Part shown: one piece after another, positions 18,301-26,911 of the stretch
Numbering within the stretch: the first letter of the stretch is position 1
Layout of the letters: the number at the start of each line of letters is the position of its first letter
DNA from: Bacteroidaceae bacterium
Lineage (GTDB): Bacteria; Bacteroidota; Bacteroidia; Bacteroidales; Bacteroidaceae
Direction: 5' to 3'
Length of the DNA: 64,000 nt
NCBI GenBank assembly: GCA_017521285.1
Contig: JAFXDG010000036.1
Span: 25,470-89,469, forward strand
The notes under the pieces: generated by a model
Told to the model about the DNA's origin: nothing
Seen by the model: only the letters and a program-made list of their open reading frames with translations
Database searches by the model: none
Made by a program: the position numbers and the translations under genes

Positions 18301-19784
18301 ATGCCGGGAATTTTGTGATGGAGCATGGGGCAGTTATGGTCACTACGGGTGACATCTTCCAGGAAAGTCCCATGACAATGGGCGAGGGTGGCGGTGTGTT
18401 CACTGTCAACAGCGGCAACCTCCATCTGAAGGGACTTATCAAGGGAACTACGCTTACCAAGAACGGTGCCGGTACGTTGCAGATTTATGGCCGTCCCAAT
18501 TCCTATAAGAAAACCATCATCAACGGTGGAACATTGAAGGTTGCCGAAGAGTATAATAGTACTACCAATGGCCGTTTGGGCGATACCATTGTGTTCAACA
18601 ATGGTGTGCTCCAGTGTCTCGACAACTCCTATTCATACAGTAGCGCTTCCTGGAATATCGTGGTGCCCGAGGGTAAGAATGGAACTATCCGCCTCGACGG
18701 ACGCTGCAACTACACCGGTTCGCTCACCGGCGCCGGCACGTTGAATGTCTATATTCCCTATGTGCGTACCTATTTGCAGGGTAACTGGTCGAAGTTTGCC
18801 GGAACCATTGTCTGCTCACAAAGCTCCAGTGGAGACTTTACGTTCGACAACAGCTACGGCCTGCCTCTTGCTACGCTCAGTGTGACTGAGGGATGTACGG
18901 TGCGCAACAATAAGAATACAAACATGAAGATTGCCGCTGCCGAAGGTTCGGGCACATTGGGTGGCGATCATGGATGGACCATCGGTAATGACAGTGAAGA
19001 AATCAACCGCTTCAGTGGAAAGATTGCAGGAAAAGGCTCGCTCACGAAAGTGGGAAGCAACACACTGCAGCTTTCTGGCGAAAACACCTATACGGGAGCT
19101 ACGAACGTGAATGCCGGAACATTGACGATTTCCAACAGAGGTAAGACGGTCAGTGCTACGGGTACAGGTGTGCTGACCGTCAAGAATGGCGGAACATTCA
19201 CAGGTAACGGTTACATCGGAAACAGCGTAGTCTCCATAGCCAGTGGTGGTCTGCTCATTCCGGGCGCCTACAACATCGGTTCGCTCACTATGCCTTCGGC
19301 GCTCAACCTGCAGGTGGGAGGCGCTATCGAATGGCGGTTGAACAGTGCCAAGAGTGTGGCTACCCTGAAGGAGGTGAAGACCATGACACTGAACGGAACT
19401 TTGCGCGTCACCTTGAAAGAGGGATATACTCCCGCTCTGGGCGACAGCTTCAGCTTGTGGAGCTGTAATGCAGTGAGCGAGAACAGTGTGCCTACACTGG
19501 AATTGCCCGAATTGCCCGAAGGACTGGCATGGGATACTACCGACTTGCTGACGACTACAGGCACATTGCGCGTAATGGATGCTACCGGATTGCGCCTGAC
19601 TGCATGGGATGAACCGGTGCAGGCCACAGTCTTTACACTGGAAGGTGTGGCTGTTGAGTCATTCGAGGCTCCTTACAACCAGGTGGCTGAGACTTTGTTG
19701 GCAACCTCTTTGCCTCGTGGTCTCTACATCGTAAAGATGGACGGCCAGAATGGCAGTGGTGCCATCAAGGTGATGAAGGAGTAA
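15348..19784 (+). CDS. PL11-type rhamnogalacturonan lyase fused to autotransporter-type repeats
   Basis: 1478 residues. The ATG at 15348 is preferred because it gives a clean signal peptide (MKKFLLLIVSALMCMAPATA). Residues 20 to about 620 match PL11 rhamnogalacturonan lyases (YesW/YesX type): RVMENLDRGLVAM and YLSWRLLG at the start, calcium-type loops DLDGDGDYE and DVDEDGRDE, and a late DLFGDWREEMVLR. Such enzymes cleave the rhamnogalacturonan-I backbone by beta-elimination. After residue 640 there are at least four passenger-associated repeats (near 680, 938, 1030 and 1225; for example GSLTKVGSNTLQLSGENTYT), normally found in type V autotransporters, here without a beta-barrel. The last ~80 residues (LPRGLYIVKM then IKVMKE) resemble a type A sorting tail. 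Secretion and surface display are inferred. Confidence 0.85.
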   Translation: MKKFLLLIVSALMCMAPATAQRVMENLDRGLVAMKKGNGVYLSWRLLGQEWYDVNYNVYRDGTRLNAEPLATSNYYDASGTTSASYTVRAVVRGVEQEDCKAVTPWKAQYMDIPMQPVKTAAGVDITGKYTLNDASAADLDGDGDYELIVKRQNTDFTKANTAYTLFQAYTLEGTLLWTINVGPNMINASHVETNCMAYDFNMDGKAEVVIRLTDGSILPDGTTVGNATVNYRPTSYSDGNMVYQTQGDEWLYVLEGETGAVIDNVKFDETTNNLARRSAAFWWGNNSKAYGHRANKFHFGAPYLDGRKPSIYVGRGCYTNIHMATFDLVDNKLKLRWTYANDNSGSKFYGQGYHNFSIVDVDEDGRDEICHGNMVIDEYGKELSSTGLGHGDAQHYGDLDPYRKGIEGFRCLEDNPGAVFVDAATNEILFRWMRGRDNGRALAGNFTDNWPGAEMWTTDGKLWSASLSRGADETVANSAPGVTMNFRIYWDGDILEESFDYVNGYDTDGAVFKYGNSSPIFTTSGCATNNHTKGNPCIQADLFGDWREEMVLRTSDNKNLRIYTTTDVTAHRNYTLMHDKQYRQAIYWQMSGYNQPPHVSYFLGKAEGITVPPPPVMDNGRTVVTGAITADHTGQHVLLTDEAGGEVNVAEGAAPYILTVNGLKKDWTLKGAAFAGDMRLVKQGQAALTFSGDQAYTGVTELWEGVTNFEGSLQSPVWVNRFAELNTAAIYNKGITMEYGAILRVAGADNKGTVTASDLNLKKGAVVELDIYSDDFSADKVSVNNKLALSAGTVFRFVQHNKAGDSAPAAGDYLIAEAGEISGSLANVTIEGLQGVSCELKQEGGKVFLSVAAMRSAGSILWSGVQGNVWDLFATENFLLDAQGTTFVTGDSVVFDETATVRTVTINEEVVPAAVVVKGDADYTFQGKGNIGGGASFHKEGTGTLTVNNVNDYTGKTVISGGMVKPASLATAQSAGALGALSNDAGNFVMEHGAVMVTTGDIFQESPMTMGEGGGVFTVNSGNLHLKGLIKGTTLTKNGAGTLQIYGRPNSYKKTIINGGTLKVAEEYNSTTNGRLGDTIVFNNGVLQCLDNSYSYSSASWNIVVPEGKNGTIRLDGRCNYTGSLTGAGTLNVYIPYVRTYLQGNWSKFAGTIVCSQSSSGDFTFDNSYGLPLATLSVTEGCTVRNNKNTNMKIAAAEGSGTLGGDHGWTIGNDSEEINRFSGKIAGKGSLTKVGSNTLQLSGENTYTGATNVNAGTLTISNRGKTVSATGTGVLTVKNGGTFTGNGYIGNSVVSIASGGLLIPGAYNIGSLTMPSALNLQVGGAIEWRLNSAKSVATLKEVKTMTLNGTLRVTLKEGYTPALGDSFSLWSCNAVSENSVPTLELPELPEGLAWDTTDLLTTTGTLRVMDATGLRLTAWDEPVQATVFTLEGVAVESFEAPYNQVAETLLATSLPRGLYIVKMDGQNGSGAIKVMKE

Positions 19785-19785
19785 G

Positions 19786-19880
19786 GTCTAAGGTCTGAGG
19801 TCTGGGGTCAAAGGTCAAGGGTCAAGCCATCAGCCATCATCTGAGGACGTTTGCTGTAGGGGCGAACCGATGTGTTCGCC
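19786..19880. repeat. Heptamer tract and GGGCGAAC hairpin
   Basis: Immediately after the PL11 stop codon comes a run of seven-base units such as AGGTCTA, AGGTCTG, GGGTCAA and AGGTCAA, ending in GCCATCA repeats (19786-19840). A short perfect hairpin GGGCGAAC-CGATGT-GTTCGCCC follows at 19859-19880. The hairpin may help end transcription although no T-run follows. Confidence 0.7.
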
Positions 19881-19909
19881 CAAAACTGCGGAGACTATCT
19901 ACAATTGAG

Positions 19910-20077
19910 GGTGTGTCAAAATGCGGTCTCTGTCATTCTGAACGAAGTGAAGAATCTGTAAACGTTTTACCAAACTGCTAATATGCTTACGCTTACAGAT
20001 TCTTCGCTACGCTCAGAATGACAAGAGACCGTCAGAAAATAACAATAAAAGAGCGCATTTGTATTTTTGACACCCCC
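19910..20077. repeat. Long inverted-repeat element B
   Basis: The left arm contains GGTCTCTGTCATTCTGAACG and GTGAAGAATCTGTAA. The right arm is its inverse, TTACAGATTCTTCGC and CTCAGAATGACAAGAGACC. The outer ends GTGTGTCAAAATGC and GCATTTGTATTTTTGACAC also pair. Same core as elements A and E. No coding content seen. Confidence 0.75.
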
Positions 20078-20144
20078 CCTACTGGCGGAGATGGCCTTTA
20101 TCTACAAGAAAGTTGGGCTTGCGAAACATGAATAATCAAGAATA

Positions 20145-20181
20145 GGGGGCTGTTAGTGTTAGGCGGAAACTAATAGCCCCC
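20145..20181 (+). terminator. Strong GC hairpin, probable terminator
   Basis: Stem GGGGGCTGTTAG / CTAATAGCCCCC with a 13-base loop and a C/T-rich run behind. It separates the PL11 region from the next promoter. Confidence 0.5.
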
Positions 20182-20263
20182 CTCCTTTCCCTACAATAAC
20201 CCCTCCCTTTCCCGCTCTTTTTTTAGTTATTTGTGTCCGAACACGGTTTTTTTTATAAAAAGG

Positions 20264-20295
20264 TTTGGAGAATAGTTATTTTTAGTTTACCTTTG
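20264..20295 (+). promoter_or_regulatory. Promoter of the 939-aa secreted protein gene
   Basis: TTTG at 20264-20267 and TACCTTTG at 20288-20295 with a 20-base spacer, an excellent match to the Bacteroidetes consensus. The transcript leader would be about 170 bases. Confidence 0.8.
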
Positions 20296-20347
20296 CCGCC
20301 ATATTAACTATAAATCTTAAAAAATAAGCCAACCTTAGAAAAAGAAA

Positions 20348-20422
20348 ATGTACTCAAGAAGGAGGCTCGCTCTTTCACGGAAACTCTCTGCATACTCTTT
20401 TTTATATTATGCAATTATTTAA
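20348..20422 (+). CDS. Possible 24-residue leader peptide
   Basis: Within the long 5' leader there is a small frame from ATG at 20348 to TAA at 20420-20422. It encodes a very basic start (MYSRRRLALSRK) and a hydrophobic end (SAYSFLYYAII). An AAAGAAA stretch precedes it. It may be a regulatory leader peptide or may be chance; nothing in the sequence proves translation. Confidence 0.25.
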   Translation: MYSRRRLALSRKLSAYSFLYYAII

Positions 20423-20471
20423 CTAATTAGCCGAATTTGGAGAGTGGATAGGCGAATAAAAAACAAAAGCT

Positions 20472-23291
20472 ATGATTAAAAAATTACTTTCAGCAGCTTT
20501 CTTTGCCGCCGTTGCATTGTCAGCAACAGCATACGAGGTAAACGATTACGCTTACACGAAGGTAAAGAAGTTCAGAATCACAGGTACTAACCTCGTGACT
20601 AATGGTCAGTTCAATCAAGGCATTACAGGTACTGATGGTTGGACCGCTACAGATGGCACATTGCCTTTGGAGACTACATTCACCATGTTGACAGGTGGTC
20701 CTAACGGTTCAAACAGCCAGCAGGTTTTGGCAGGTCAGACTGCTATGACAAATGGTATGTACCAGTCTATTATGGTTAATGAAGGTGGAAACTACATCGT
20801 TTCATTGAAAGTGATGGGTGCTGCTGCCGGTTTTACCGATTTGGATATGACTGGTGGTAACACAAACTACATCAACGCTTATTGGAACACCAACAATGTG
20901 TTGGCTACCGTAGATGGTACTAACCTCATGTATGGTGAAGGTGTTACTACAACTAATGAAGACGGTACTACTTCTGTAGGTGCCGGTGTAAGCGGTGGTT
21001 ACGGATTCAGCTTCGATACCAATGGCTTTACTGAGGCTGTTTTCTCTATTGATGCTCCTGCCGGTGGTTACATCATCATCGACTTCCGCGGATTGAACGA
21101 AGGTTTGCAGATTGCCGACGTATGCTGTCACAAGGCTGAAGAGGTATATGACGACCGTATCGCCATTGACCGCATTGCCTATTTCAACAAGTATCTGGTT
21201 AGCGAAGGTATCGAAGAGAGAGAGTTCTTCGAAGACTTCCAGGCTTCTGTAGCCGAAGTACAGGATGCTCTTGAGCGCGGTGCAACTCCTGATGAAATGA
21301 CAGTTGTTATGGACAACTTGGAAGGCATTTGGACTGAGTTCGTAGCTGTTAACTTCGAGAACATGATGAACCTCGTAGGTGGTACAGGTAACAACTCTGC
21401 CAACTGGATGGATTGGACAGCTAAATGGAACAAACTTAAGAACGACTACAAGGGTACTGCTCCCTGGAGCTGGTCAACTGACCGTTGGTGTCACAAGACC
21501 GCTGCGGCGAATAGTCCGATGAGTATCCAATGGATGCGTGGAAATGCCAATAACGGTTGGAACAACATCGCTACATTGACAGTGGAATTGACTCCGGGTA
21601 CTTACTATTGGGGTGTGACTGGTCAGGGTGGTATGATGACCTTGAACAAGAACCGTTGGGCACGTTCATGGGCCAACGAGTGCGCCGAGACCAAGTTGTT
21701 CTTCAATGGTGACACCGTTTTGATTGATACATTGAATGCAGCCCGCAATCAGGATTATGTAGTAGAGTTTAAGTTGGAAGGTAATGGAGATGAGAAGGTT
21801 CCTCTTACTTTGGGTCTTATCTGTAACAACGTTTCTACTTCTGAAAATGCCGGTTTCGACGTTAACTTCTATTCTCCCGTTCTTTACAAGTTGATTGGTG
21901 AAGGTTTGTCTGAGGCTGAAAAGATTTATATTGAGAATATTTACAAGCAGCTTGAGGCTTTGGCCGGACGTATCGCTGCTGCTAATGGCTATTGCGATGC
22001 TGCCAACGATACTTTGCCTTGGGGTAAAGAGGCTTTGGCCGCTGGTGCTGCTGAGGCTCAGGCTCGTTTCGATGCATGGGCTGCTTTGGATACAACTGCT
22101 ATGTTGGAGTTGATGCACAACGATGAGGTTTTGGCCGACACTATCATGAACAATGGTGTTCGTTTCTTGAACAACAACTACATCACTCCGTTCGAGGCTA
22201 TGAACAAGCCTTTCACTGACATGCCGGGTGCTATCGCTGCTGCTGAAGAGACTATGGGTCTGCGTATCTACTCAAGCTCAACTAAGATGGGTGACTTGCA
22301 GGCTTCTATCGATGCTTCTAAGGCTATGTATGCCGAGAAGTTGAAGGTTCCCTTCTCTTCTGAAGATTCATTGGCTCTCGTTAACCAGCGTCTGGCTATG
22401 GCCGACATGGTTGAGGCATTCAAGTTGGCTATCATTGCTGAAGTTCTTGTTGACATTGACTTCGGAACTCAGGAAGCTCCTGCCAAGTTCAATATTAACA
22501 CTACTGTTGATGCGGAAGGTATCGAAGTGACAACTTACAGCATCGATGGTGCTAAGGGTTCTATCGTATTTACCGATGTTACAGGTGCTGCTGCTGACGG
22601 AACTGAAATCGCTGGTGGTTCATATCCTTACATGCTTGGTTACAACAATGCCGACTCTCTCGGTATGCTCCGCGTAGGTAACTCTGAGGCTATCGTTAAG
22701 TTCTCAGGTGCTCCTGTGAAGGCTACTGACATTGTAAACATCAAGTTTGACTTCTTCGCTGGTAACCTCAGTGGTAAGAAGATGGGTTACAAGGTGTTGA
22801 CTGAAGCTGGTGACACTATCTGTGGTCTCTTCTATTCACCCTATAGTGGTAATGACGCTTTGAACACATTCGGTCTTAACTACAACAACTTGCCGAAGGT
22901 TGGTTCTAGCTCTGCCAGCAACGCTGCTATTGCTGCTGCCAGCAACAAGACTGCATTCGACATCGTTCTCGACTATGGTAAGGGTATGATGTACTGTACA
23001 ACAGTAAGCTCTAAGGGTACTCAGGTTTCTGAAGAGTTCGCTATTCCCGCAGGTAAGGTTCCCGGCCAGTTCGTTCTTTACTCAGACTATGGTAACGCTG
23101 ACCGTCGTAGCTGGTTCGACAACCTGTTGATTCAGAACATCGCAGCTGGTGCAGATACTGGCATCGAGTCTATCCAGATGGGTAAGCCTGCTGGTGACGG
23201 TGCTATCTACAACATCATGGGTCAGAGAATCTTGAAGCCTGTTAAGGGTCAGATCTACATCCAGAATGGTGTGAAGAATATTGCAAGATAA
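20472..23291 (+). CDS. Secreted 939-residue protein of unknown function with sorting-like tail
   Basis: Signal peptide MIKKLLSAAFFAAVALSATA. Residues 35-220 look like a galactose-binding-type beta-sandwich (LVTNGQFNQGITGTDGWTA; aromatic and Gly/Asn-rich strands), suggesting carbohydrate binding. The middle (about 225-300 and 475-660) is helical. Another beta-rich domain follows (VLVDIDFGTQEAPAKF onwards). The end, GAIYNIMGQRILKPVKGQIY then IQNGVK, fits type A sorting-like tails. Codon use is strongly biased (GGT, GCT, AAC, CGT), unlike the enzyme genes nearby, so the protein is probably made at a high level; the strong promoter agrees. I do not recognise an enzyme domain. Inferred role: abundant surface or vesicle protein that binds glycan. 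Confidence 0.65.
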   Translation: MIKKLLSAAFFAAVALSATAYEVNDYAYTKVKKFRITGTNLVTNGQFNQGITGTDGWTATDGTLPLETTFTMLTGGPNGSNSQQVLAGQTAMTNGMYQSIMVNEGGNYIVSLKVMGAAAGFTDLDMTGGNTNYINAYWNTNNVLATVDGTNLMYGEGVTTTNEDGTTSVGAGVSGGYGFSFDTNGFTEAVFSIDAPAGGYIIIDFRGLNEGLQIADVCCHKAEEVYDDRIAIDRIAYFNKYLVSEGIEEREFFEDFQASVAEVQDALERGATPDEMTVVMDNLEGIWTEFVAVNFENMMNLVGGTGNNSANWMDWTAKWNKLKNDYKGTAPWSWSTDRWCHKTAAANSPMSIQWMRGNANNGWNNIATLTVELTPGTYYWGVTGQGGMMTLNKNRWARSWANECAETKLFFNGDTVLIDTLNAARNQDYVVEFKLEGNGDEKVPLTLGLICNNVSTSENAGFDVNFYSPVLYKLIGEGLSEAEKIYIENIYKQLEALAGRIAAANGYCDAANDTLPWGKEALAAGAAEAQARFDAWAALDTTAMLELMHNDEVLADTIMNNGVRFLNNNYITPFEAMNKPFTDMPGAIAAAEETMGLRIYSSSTKMGDLQASIDASKAMYAEKLKVPFSSEDSLALVNQRLAMADMVEAFKLAIIAEVLVDIDFGTQEAPAKFNINTTVDAEGIEVTTYSIDGAKGSIVFTDVTGAAADGTEIAGGSYPYMLGYNNADSLGMLRVGNSEAIVKFSGAPVKATDIVNIKFDFFAGNLSGKKMGYKVLTEAGDTICGLFYSPYSGNDALNTFGLNYNNLPKVGSSSASNAAIAAASNKTAFDIVLDYGKGMMYCTTVSSKGTQVSEEFAIPAGKVPGQFVLYSDYGNADRRSWFDNLLIQNIAAGADTGIESIQMGKPAGDGAIYNIMGQRILKPVKGQIYIQNGVKNIAR

Positions 23292-23317
23292 AAACAACTT
23301 ATATTCTTGATAAAGAG

Positions 23318-23345
23318 GGGCGTGCCGTATGGCGCGCCCTTTTTT
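23318..23345 (+). terminator. Rho-independent terminator
   Basis: Stem GGGCGTGCC / GGCGCGCCC with a GTAT loop, followed by TTTTTT. Confidence 0.88.
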
Positions 23346-23349
23346 GATT

Positions 23350-23640
23350 CTTCAAAGGTCTAAGGTCAAAGGATAACTATTCAGCGAAAGACCTTTATTA
23401 TAAAAAAACGCAGAGACGCAGAGGCGCAGAGATTCTTTCCATTCGATAGAGAGCATCCTGAGTGCGCAGAGATTTGGCTGACAGTCAGCCTATGGCGCAC
23501 ATCAAAAACGTTTGTAGGGCGTTTTACTCTCCAAGTCTCTATCAAACTCTAAAAAAGAAATCTTTGCGTCTCTGCGTCTCTGCGTTTGAACTAAAAAAGA
23601 ATCGCTGAATAGTTACCCTTTGACCTTCAACCTTTAATCC
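23350..23640. repeat. Nested long inverted-repeat element C
   Basis: The outer arms carry AAAGGTCTAAGGTCAAAGG and CTATTCAGCG (23354-23388), inverted at 23601-23640. The inner arms carry AACGCAGAGACGCAGAGGCG (from 23408), inverted as TTTGCGTCTCTGCGTCTCTG (from 23561). The centre (about 23440-23550) has no convincing gene. The architecture copies element A with different core sequences. Confidence 0.75.
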
Positions 23641-23641
23641 G

Positions 23642-23750
23642 AAAAAATGCGGCTTGGAAAATATTTTTTGCGGCTTGCATTTACCCATTTTGCTACGGGG
23701 GAAAATAAATTTTGCAAGCCGCAGAATAAATTTTGCAAGCCGCATTTTTT
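23642..23750. repeat. Palindrome D made of GCGGCTTG units
   Basis: Two direct copies of GCGGCTTG, each followed by an A/T-rich spacer, are mirrored by two copies of CAAGCCGC, giving a hairpin with arms of about 45 bases. It directly abuts element C and lies upstream of the fasciclin/SusCD operon. The remaining bases to 23984 are an A/T-rich leader with a small GCATGTT/AACATGC stem at 23864-23880. Confidence 0.7.
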
Positions 23751-23984
23751 CTCTTGCTCCGAGATGCCTGATGAGGGCGACTGTTTGCGCACACACTTTT
23801 TTTGCAGATTATTGAAAATAAAGTGTTAAAAAGTTGTATGTATTGTTATTTTTTTGTTTTTTTGCATGTTATAAACATGCTATAAGCATTAGCCAGCTGC
23901 CTGAAAATCAAGTTTGCTGCACAACCTAATACCTTTAATTAACTGATAATAAACTAATTTAATATAAACCAAGTAAAAACTTTT

Positions 23985-26906
23985 ATGAAAAAACTCATTT
24001 TCTGTGCTTCTCTTGTAGCTTTGGGAATGATGGCCTCCTGTGAAAAGGACGAGCTGGTACCCGAAGGGACTAAGCCTGAATGGCTTGGCGAGAGTATTTA
24101 TGAGGAACTTCGTAACGGAACTCATTTGTCAGGTACGTTTAACACGTATTTGCGTTTGGTTGATGACCTGGGCTACGCTGAAGTTCTTTCGCGAACAGGT
24201 AGTAAGACAATCTTCCCTGCCAATGATGAGGCTTTCGAGCGCTTTTTCAGAAAGAATTCGTTCGGAGTCAGTTCGTATGAGCAGCTGACCGAGGGAATGA
24301 AGAAACAGCTTCTGTATTCTTCGATGCTCGACAACGCCATGCTTGCAGGAATGTTGTCTAACGTGATGGCTGATGACAACAACGTCAATCGCGGTGTTGC
24401 CGTCAAGCATGAGACCAACATCAGTGTGACTGACTCTATCACCATGCTGACTAATGGTCTGCAGATGCCTCAGAACAACACCTATTGGGACCAATACCGC
24501 AACAGGGGCATCCATGTGGTGTATGATGCGACCCGTCCCATGATGGTTCACTTCACCCGTGAACAGATGTTGGCGAATAATATTACGACCACTGGCGTTG
24601 ACAGTGATTTCGGTATTTTGCGTGGTGAGAAGATAGGTGCTTCGGTGAACAATGCCGACACGGCTTACATCTTCCAGACAAAGATTATCAATCAGGATGT
24701 GACATGTACCAACGGTTATGTGCATCAGGTAAACGATGTGTTGCTCCCTCCGGGTAACATTCCTCAGGTGATGCGTGCACAGGACAACACGCAGTTGTTT
24801 GCCCGCATCCTCGACTATTTCTGTGCTCCTTACTACGATGCGGTGACTACCCGTAACTACAACTCTTGGGCTTTGCAGAACGGACGTCCCACCATCGACT
24901 CCATTTTCCAGGTGCGCTATTTCACCGGCGGACGTTCACAGGATGGTCTTGCCAACCTGACAGACCCGACGGGTGCTGTGGTTGCTGAAACCAACCGTTT
25001 GGATTGGGACCTTGGCTGGAACCAGTATTATTCTTCAACTGACCCTGCCAACAGCTTGGCCGATGTGGGTGCCATTCTGGCTCCGACGGATGAAGCCATC
25101 AAGAACTACTTCCTTCCCGGTGGTGGTGGTGCCTACTTCATTGACCTGTATGGCTCGCATGAGAATACTGAGGAGAACCTGCCGCTGAACTTGGACGACC
25201 TGCACAACAGGGGTAACGGTATCCTCACCAGTTTTGTCAACAACTTGATCCAGACCTCGTTCACCGCTTCTGTGCCCAGCAAGTTCGGTACTATCACCAA
25301 CGAGGGTTCGGGTGACTTCATGGGATTGACCAAGGGCGACATCGCTGTTACGGAAGATAACAAATATGATGTGGCAGTTGCCAACAACGGTGTCATCTAC
25401 AAGATGAAGAACATGATTGCTCCGGATGAGTACCAGTCAGTAATCGGTCCGGCCATCACTTATCCCGACATGTCTGTGATGGGATATTTCTCAAAGGATA
25501 AGACTTCGGGCGCCACTTCTTCAATTTTCGGTGCCGATATGTACTACTACCTGATGGCAATGAAGGCCAACTACCTCTATTTCATTCCTTCAGACTCTGC
25601 CATGAAGCGTTGCTACATCGACCCCATCTCATTGGGTTCGGCCAATCCTCGTGCGCTTGAGTTCTATTCTCACGTAGAACCCGTTCCTGGAACAGAGCGT
25701 ACACAGACACTCTATGGTGTGAAGATTCATAACTATGACCCTGAGACTGGTGTGATTGATCCCGCTATCCGTCAGACAGTGGCCAACATCGTGAACAGTG
25801 GCAAGTCTGACTATGCTTCTCAGGTTTACGACTTGCTGAACTACAACACCGTGGTGTTGGATGCCGGTGAGCAGATTGTGAACAATTATTACCTGACCAA
25901 GCATGGTGGCGCTATCCGTATCGACGGTTTCAGCGATGCCAATGGAACATTCTCGGGTAAGGTTTATGGTGGTGCACAGATTGACAATGGTGTAGAGCCT
26001 GCAACCATCGAAACCGGCTGGAAGGAGAAGAACGGATGGGCTTTCCGTCTGGACGGTATCATCCAGCCCTCTCTCACCAGTGTGAACAAGCTGTTGAACA
26101 ACCATGCCGACCAGTTCCAGAAGTTCCTGGACTTGTGTACATTCCTTACCTATGAAACGGATGTGCTCGAATGGGCCGGTATTGCCGGTACGGCATCGGT
26201 GGGTACAGCTCCCCAGCAGAGATATTATGTGTTCTCTGACAAGGAAGGTAAAGCCCTCGACATGAATGTGAACTTCTTCAACGGCTTCAACTACACCCTC
26301 TATGCTCCCGACAACACAGCCATGGATAAGGCTTATGCGATGGGATTGCCCACCAATGAGCAGATTCGTGCACTGTATGACGAATTTAGCCTGCTTGAGG
26401 CAGAAGGTGACATGGAAGACCCCACTATAAAGGGTCAGGTGGATGAGGCAAAGGCTGTGGTGCTGAACATGTTGAATGCACTGCGTGCTTTCGTACGTTA
26501 CCATTTCCAGAACAACTCGGTATTTGCTGACAATTATGTTCCCAATGTCACTTACCAGTCACTTTATTCTTCAGAATTGGGTATTCCGGTCAATCTCAAT
26601 ATCGAGAGTACGAACGGAGTCCTGACTGTAAAGGATGAATCAGGTAAGGCCCACATTATCAATGCTGCAGATGAAAACGTGAAACTTGTCAACAAGATGA
26701 CCCGTGACTACGAGTTTGACAAAGCGAAGGAGAATGCCGCTGCCATTGCAGTCTCTTCTTTTGCTGTTGTCCATCAGATCAGCGAACCGCTCTGCTACGA
26801 AAAGAGTGGCCGTTATGACAAGAACTGGGCTACTCGTGCAGCTGTGGAACAGGCTATCCAGAACTATAGCCAACTTGTAAATTTGGTTAATAACTTTAAA
26901 GATTAA
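23985..26906 (+). CDS. Fasciclin (FAS1) multidomain lipoprotein, first gene of SusCD cluster
   Basis: 973 residues. Lipoprotein signal MKKLIFCASLVALGMMASC, with the acidic stretch EKDE after the cysteine, which in Bacteroidetes favours surface export. FAS1-type signatures occur several times: an N-terminal domain with LRLVDDLGYAEVLSRTGSKT then IFPANDEAFERFF, a middle domain with LAPTDEAIKNYF, one with YFIPSDSAMKRC and a late one with FNYTLYAPDNTAMDKAY. FAS1 domains mediate adhesion to proteins or glycans. The gene lies 5 bases before susC, so the products are made together. Function as a surface-exposed partner of the SusCD transporter is inferred from position. Confidence 0.85.
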   Translation: MKKLIFCASLVALGMMASCEKDELVPEGTKPEWLGESIYEELRNGTHLSGTFNTYLRLVDDLGYAEVLSRTGSKTIFPANDEAFERFFRKNSFGVSSYEQLTEGMKKQLLYSSMLDNAMLAGMLSNVMADDNNVNRGVAVKHETNISVTDSITMLTNGLQMPQNNTYWDQYRNRGIHVVYDATRPMMVHFTREQMLANNITTTGVDSDFGILRGEKIGASVNNADTAYIFQTKIINQDVTCTNGYVHQVNDVLLPPGNIPQVMRAQDNTQLFARILDYFCAPYYDAVTTRNYNSWALQNGRPTIDSIFQVRYFTGGRSQDGLANLTDPTGAVVAETNRLDWDLGWNQYYSSTDPANSLADVGAILAPTDEAIKNYFLPGGGGAYFIDLYGSHENTEENLPLNLDDLHNRGNGILTSFVNNLIQTSFTASVPSKFGTITNEGSGDFMGLTKGDIAVTEDNKYDVAVANNGVIYKMKNMIAPDEYQSVIGPAITYPDMSVMGYFSKDKTSGATSSIFGADMYYYLMAMKANYLYFIPSDSAMKRCYIDPISLGSANPRALEFYSHVEPVPGTERTQTLYGVKIHNYDPETGVIDPAIRQTVANIVNSGKSDYASQVYDLLNYNTVVLDAGEQIVNNYYLTKHGGAIRIDGFSDANGTFSGKVYGGAQIDNGVEPATIETGWKEKNGWAFRLDGIIQPSLTSVNKLLNNHADQFQKFLDLCTFLTYETDVLEWAGIAGTASVGTAPQQRYYVFSDKEGKALDMNVNFFNGFNYTLYAPDNTAMDKAYAMGLPTNEQIRALYDEFSLLEAEGDMEDPTIKGQVDEAKAVVLNMLNALRAFVRYHFQNNSVFADNYVPNVTYQSLYSSELGIPVNLNIESTNGVLTVKDESGKAHIINAADENVKLVNKMTRDYEFDKAKENAAAIAVSSFAVVHQISEPLCYEKSGRYDKNWATRAAVEQAIQNYSQLVNLVNNFKD

Positions 26907-26911
26907 ATACT

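Noticed and set aside
14805-23640. CRISPR array as an explanation for the short repeats
   Set aside because: Units are 6-8 bases in direct contact with no unique spacers of constant length, and no cas gene is present.
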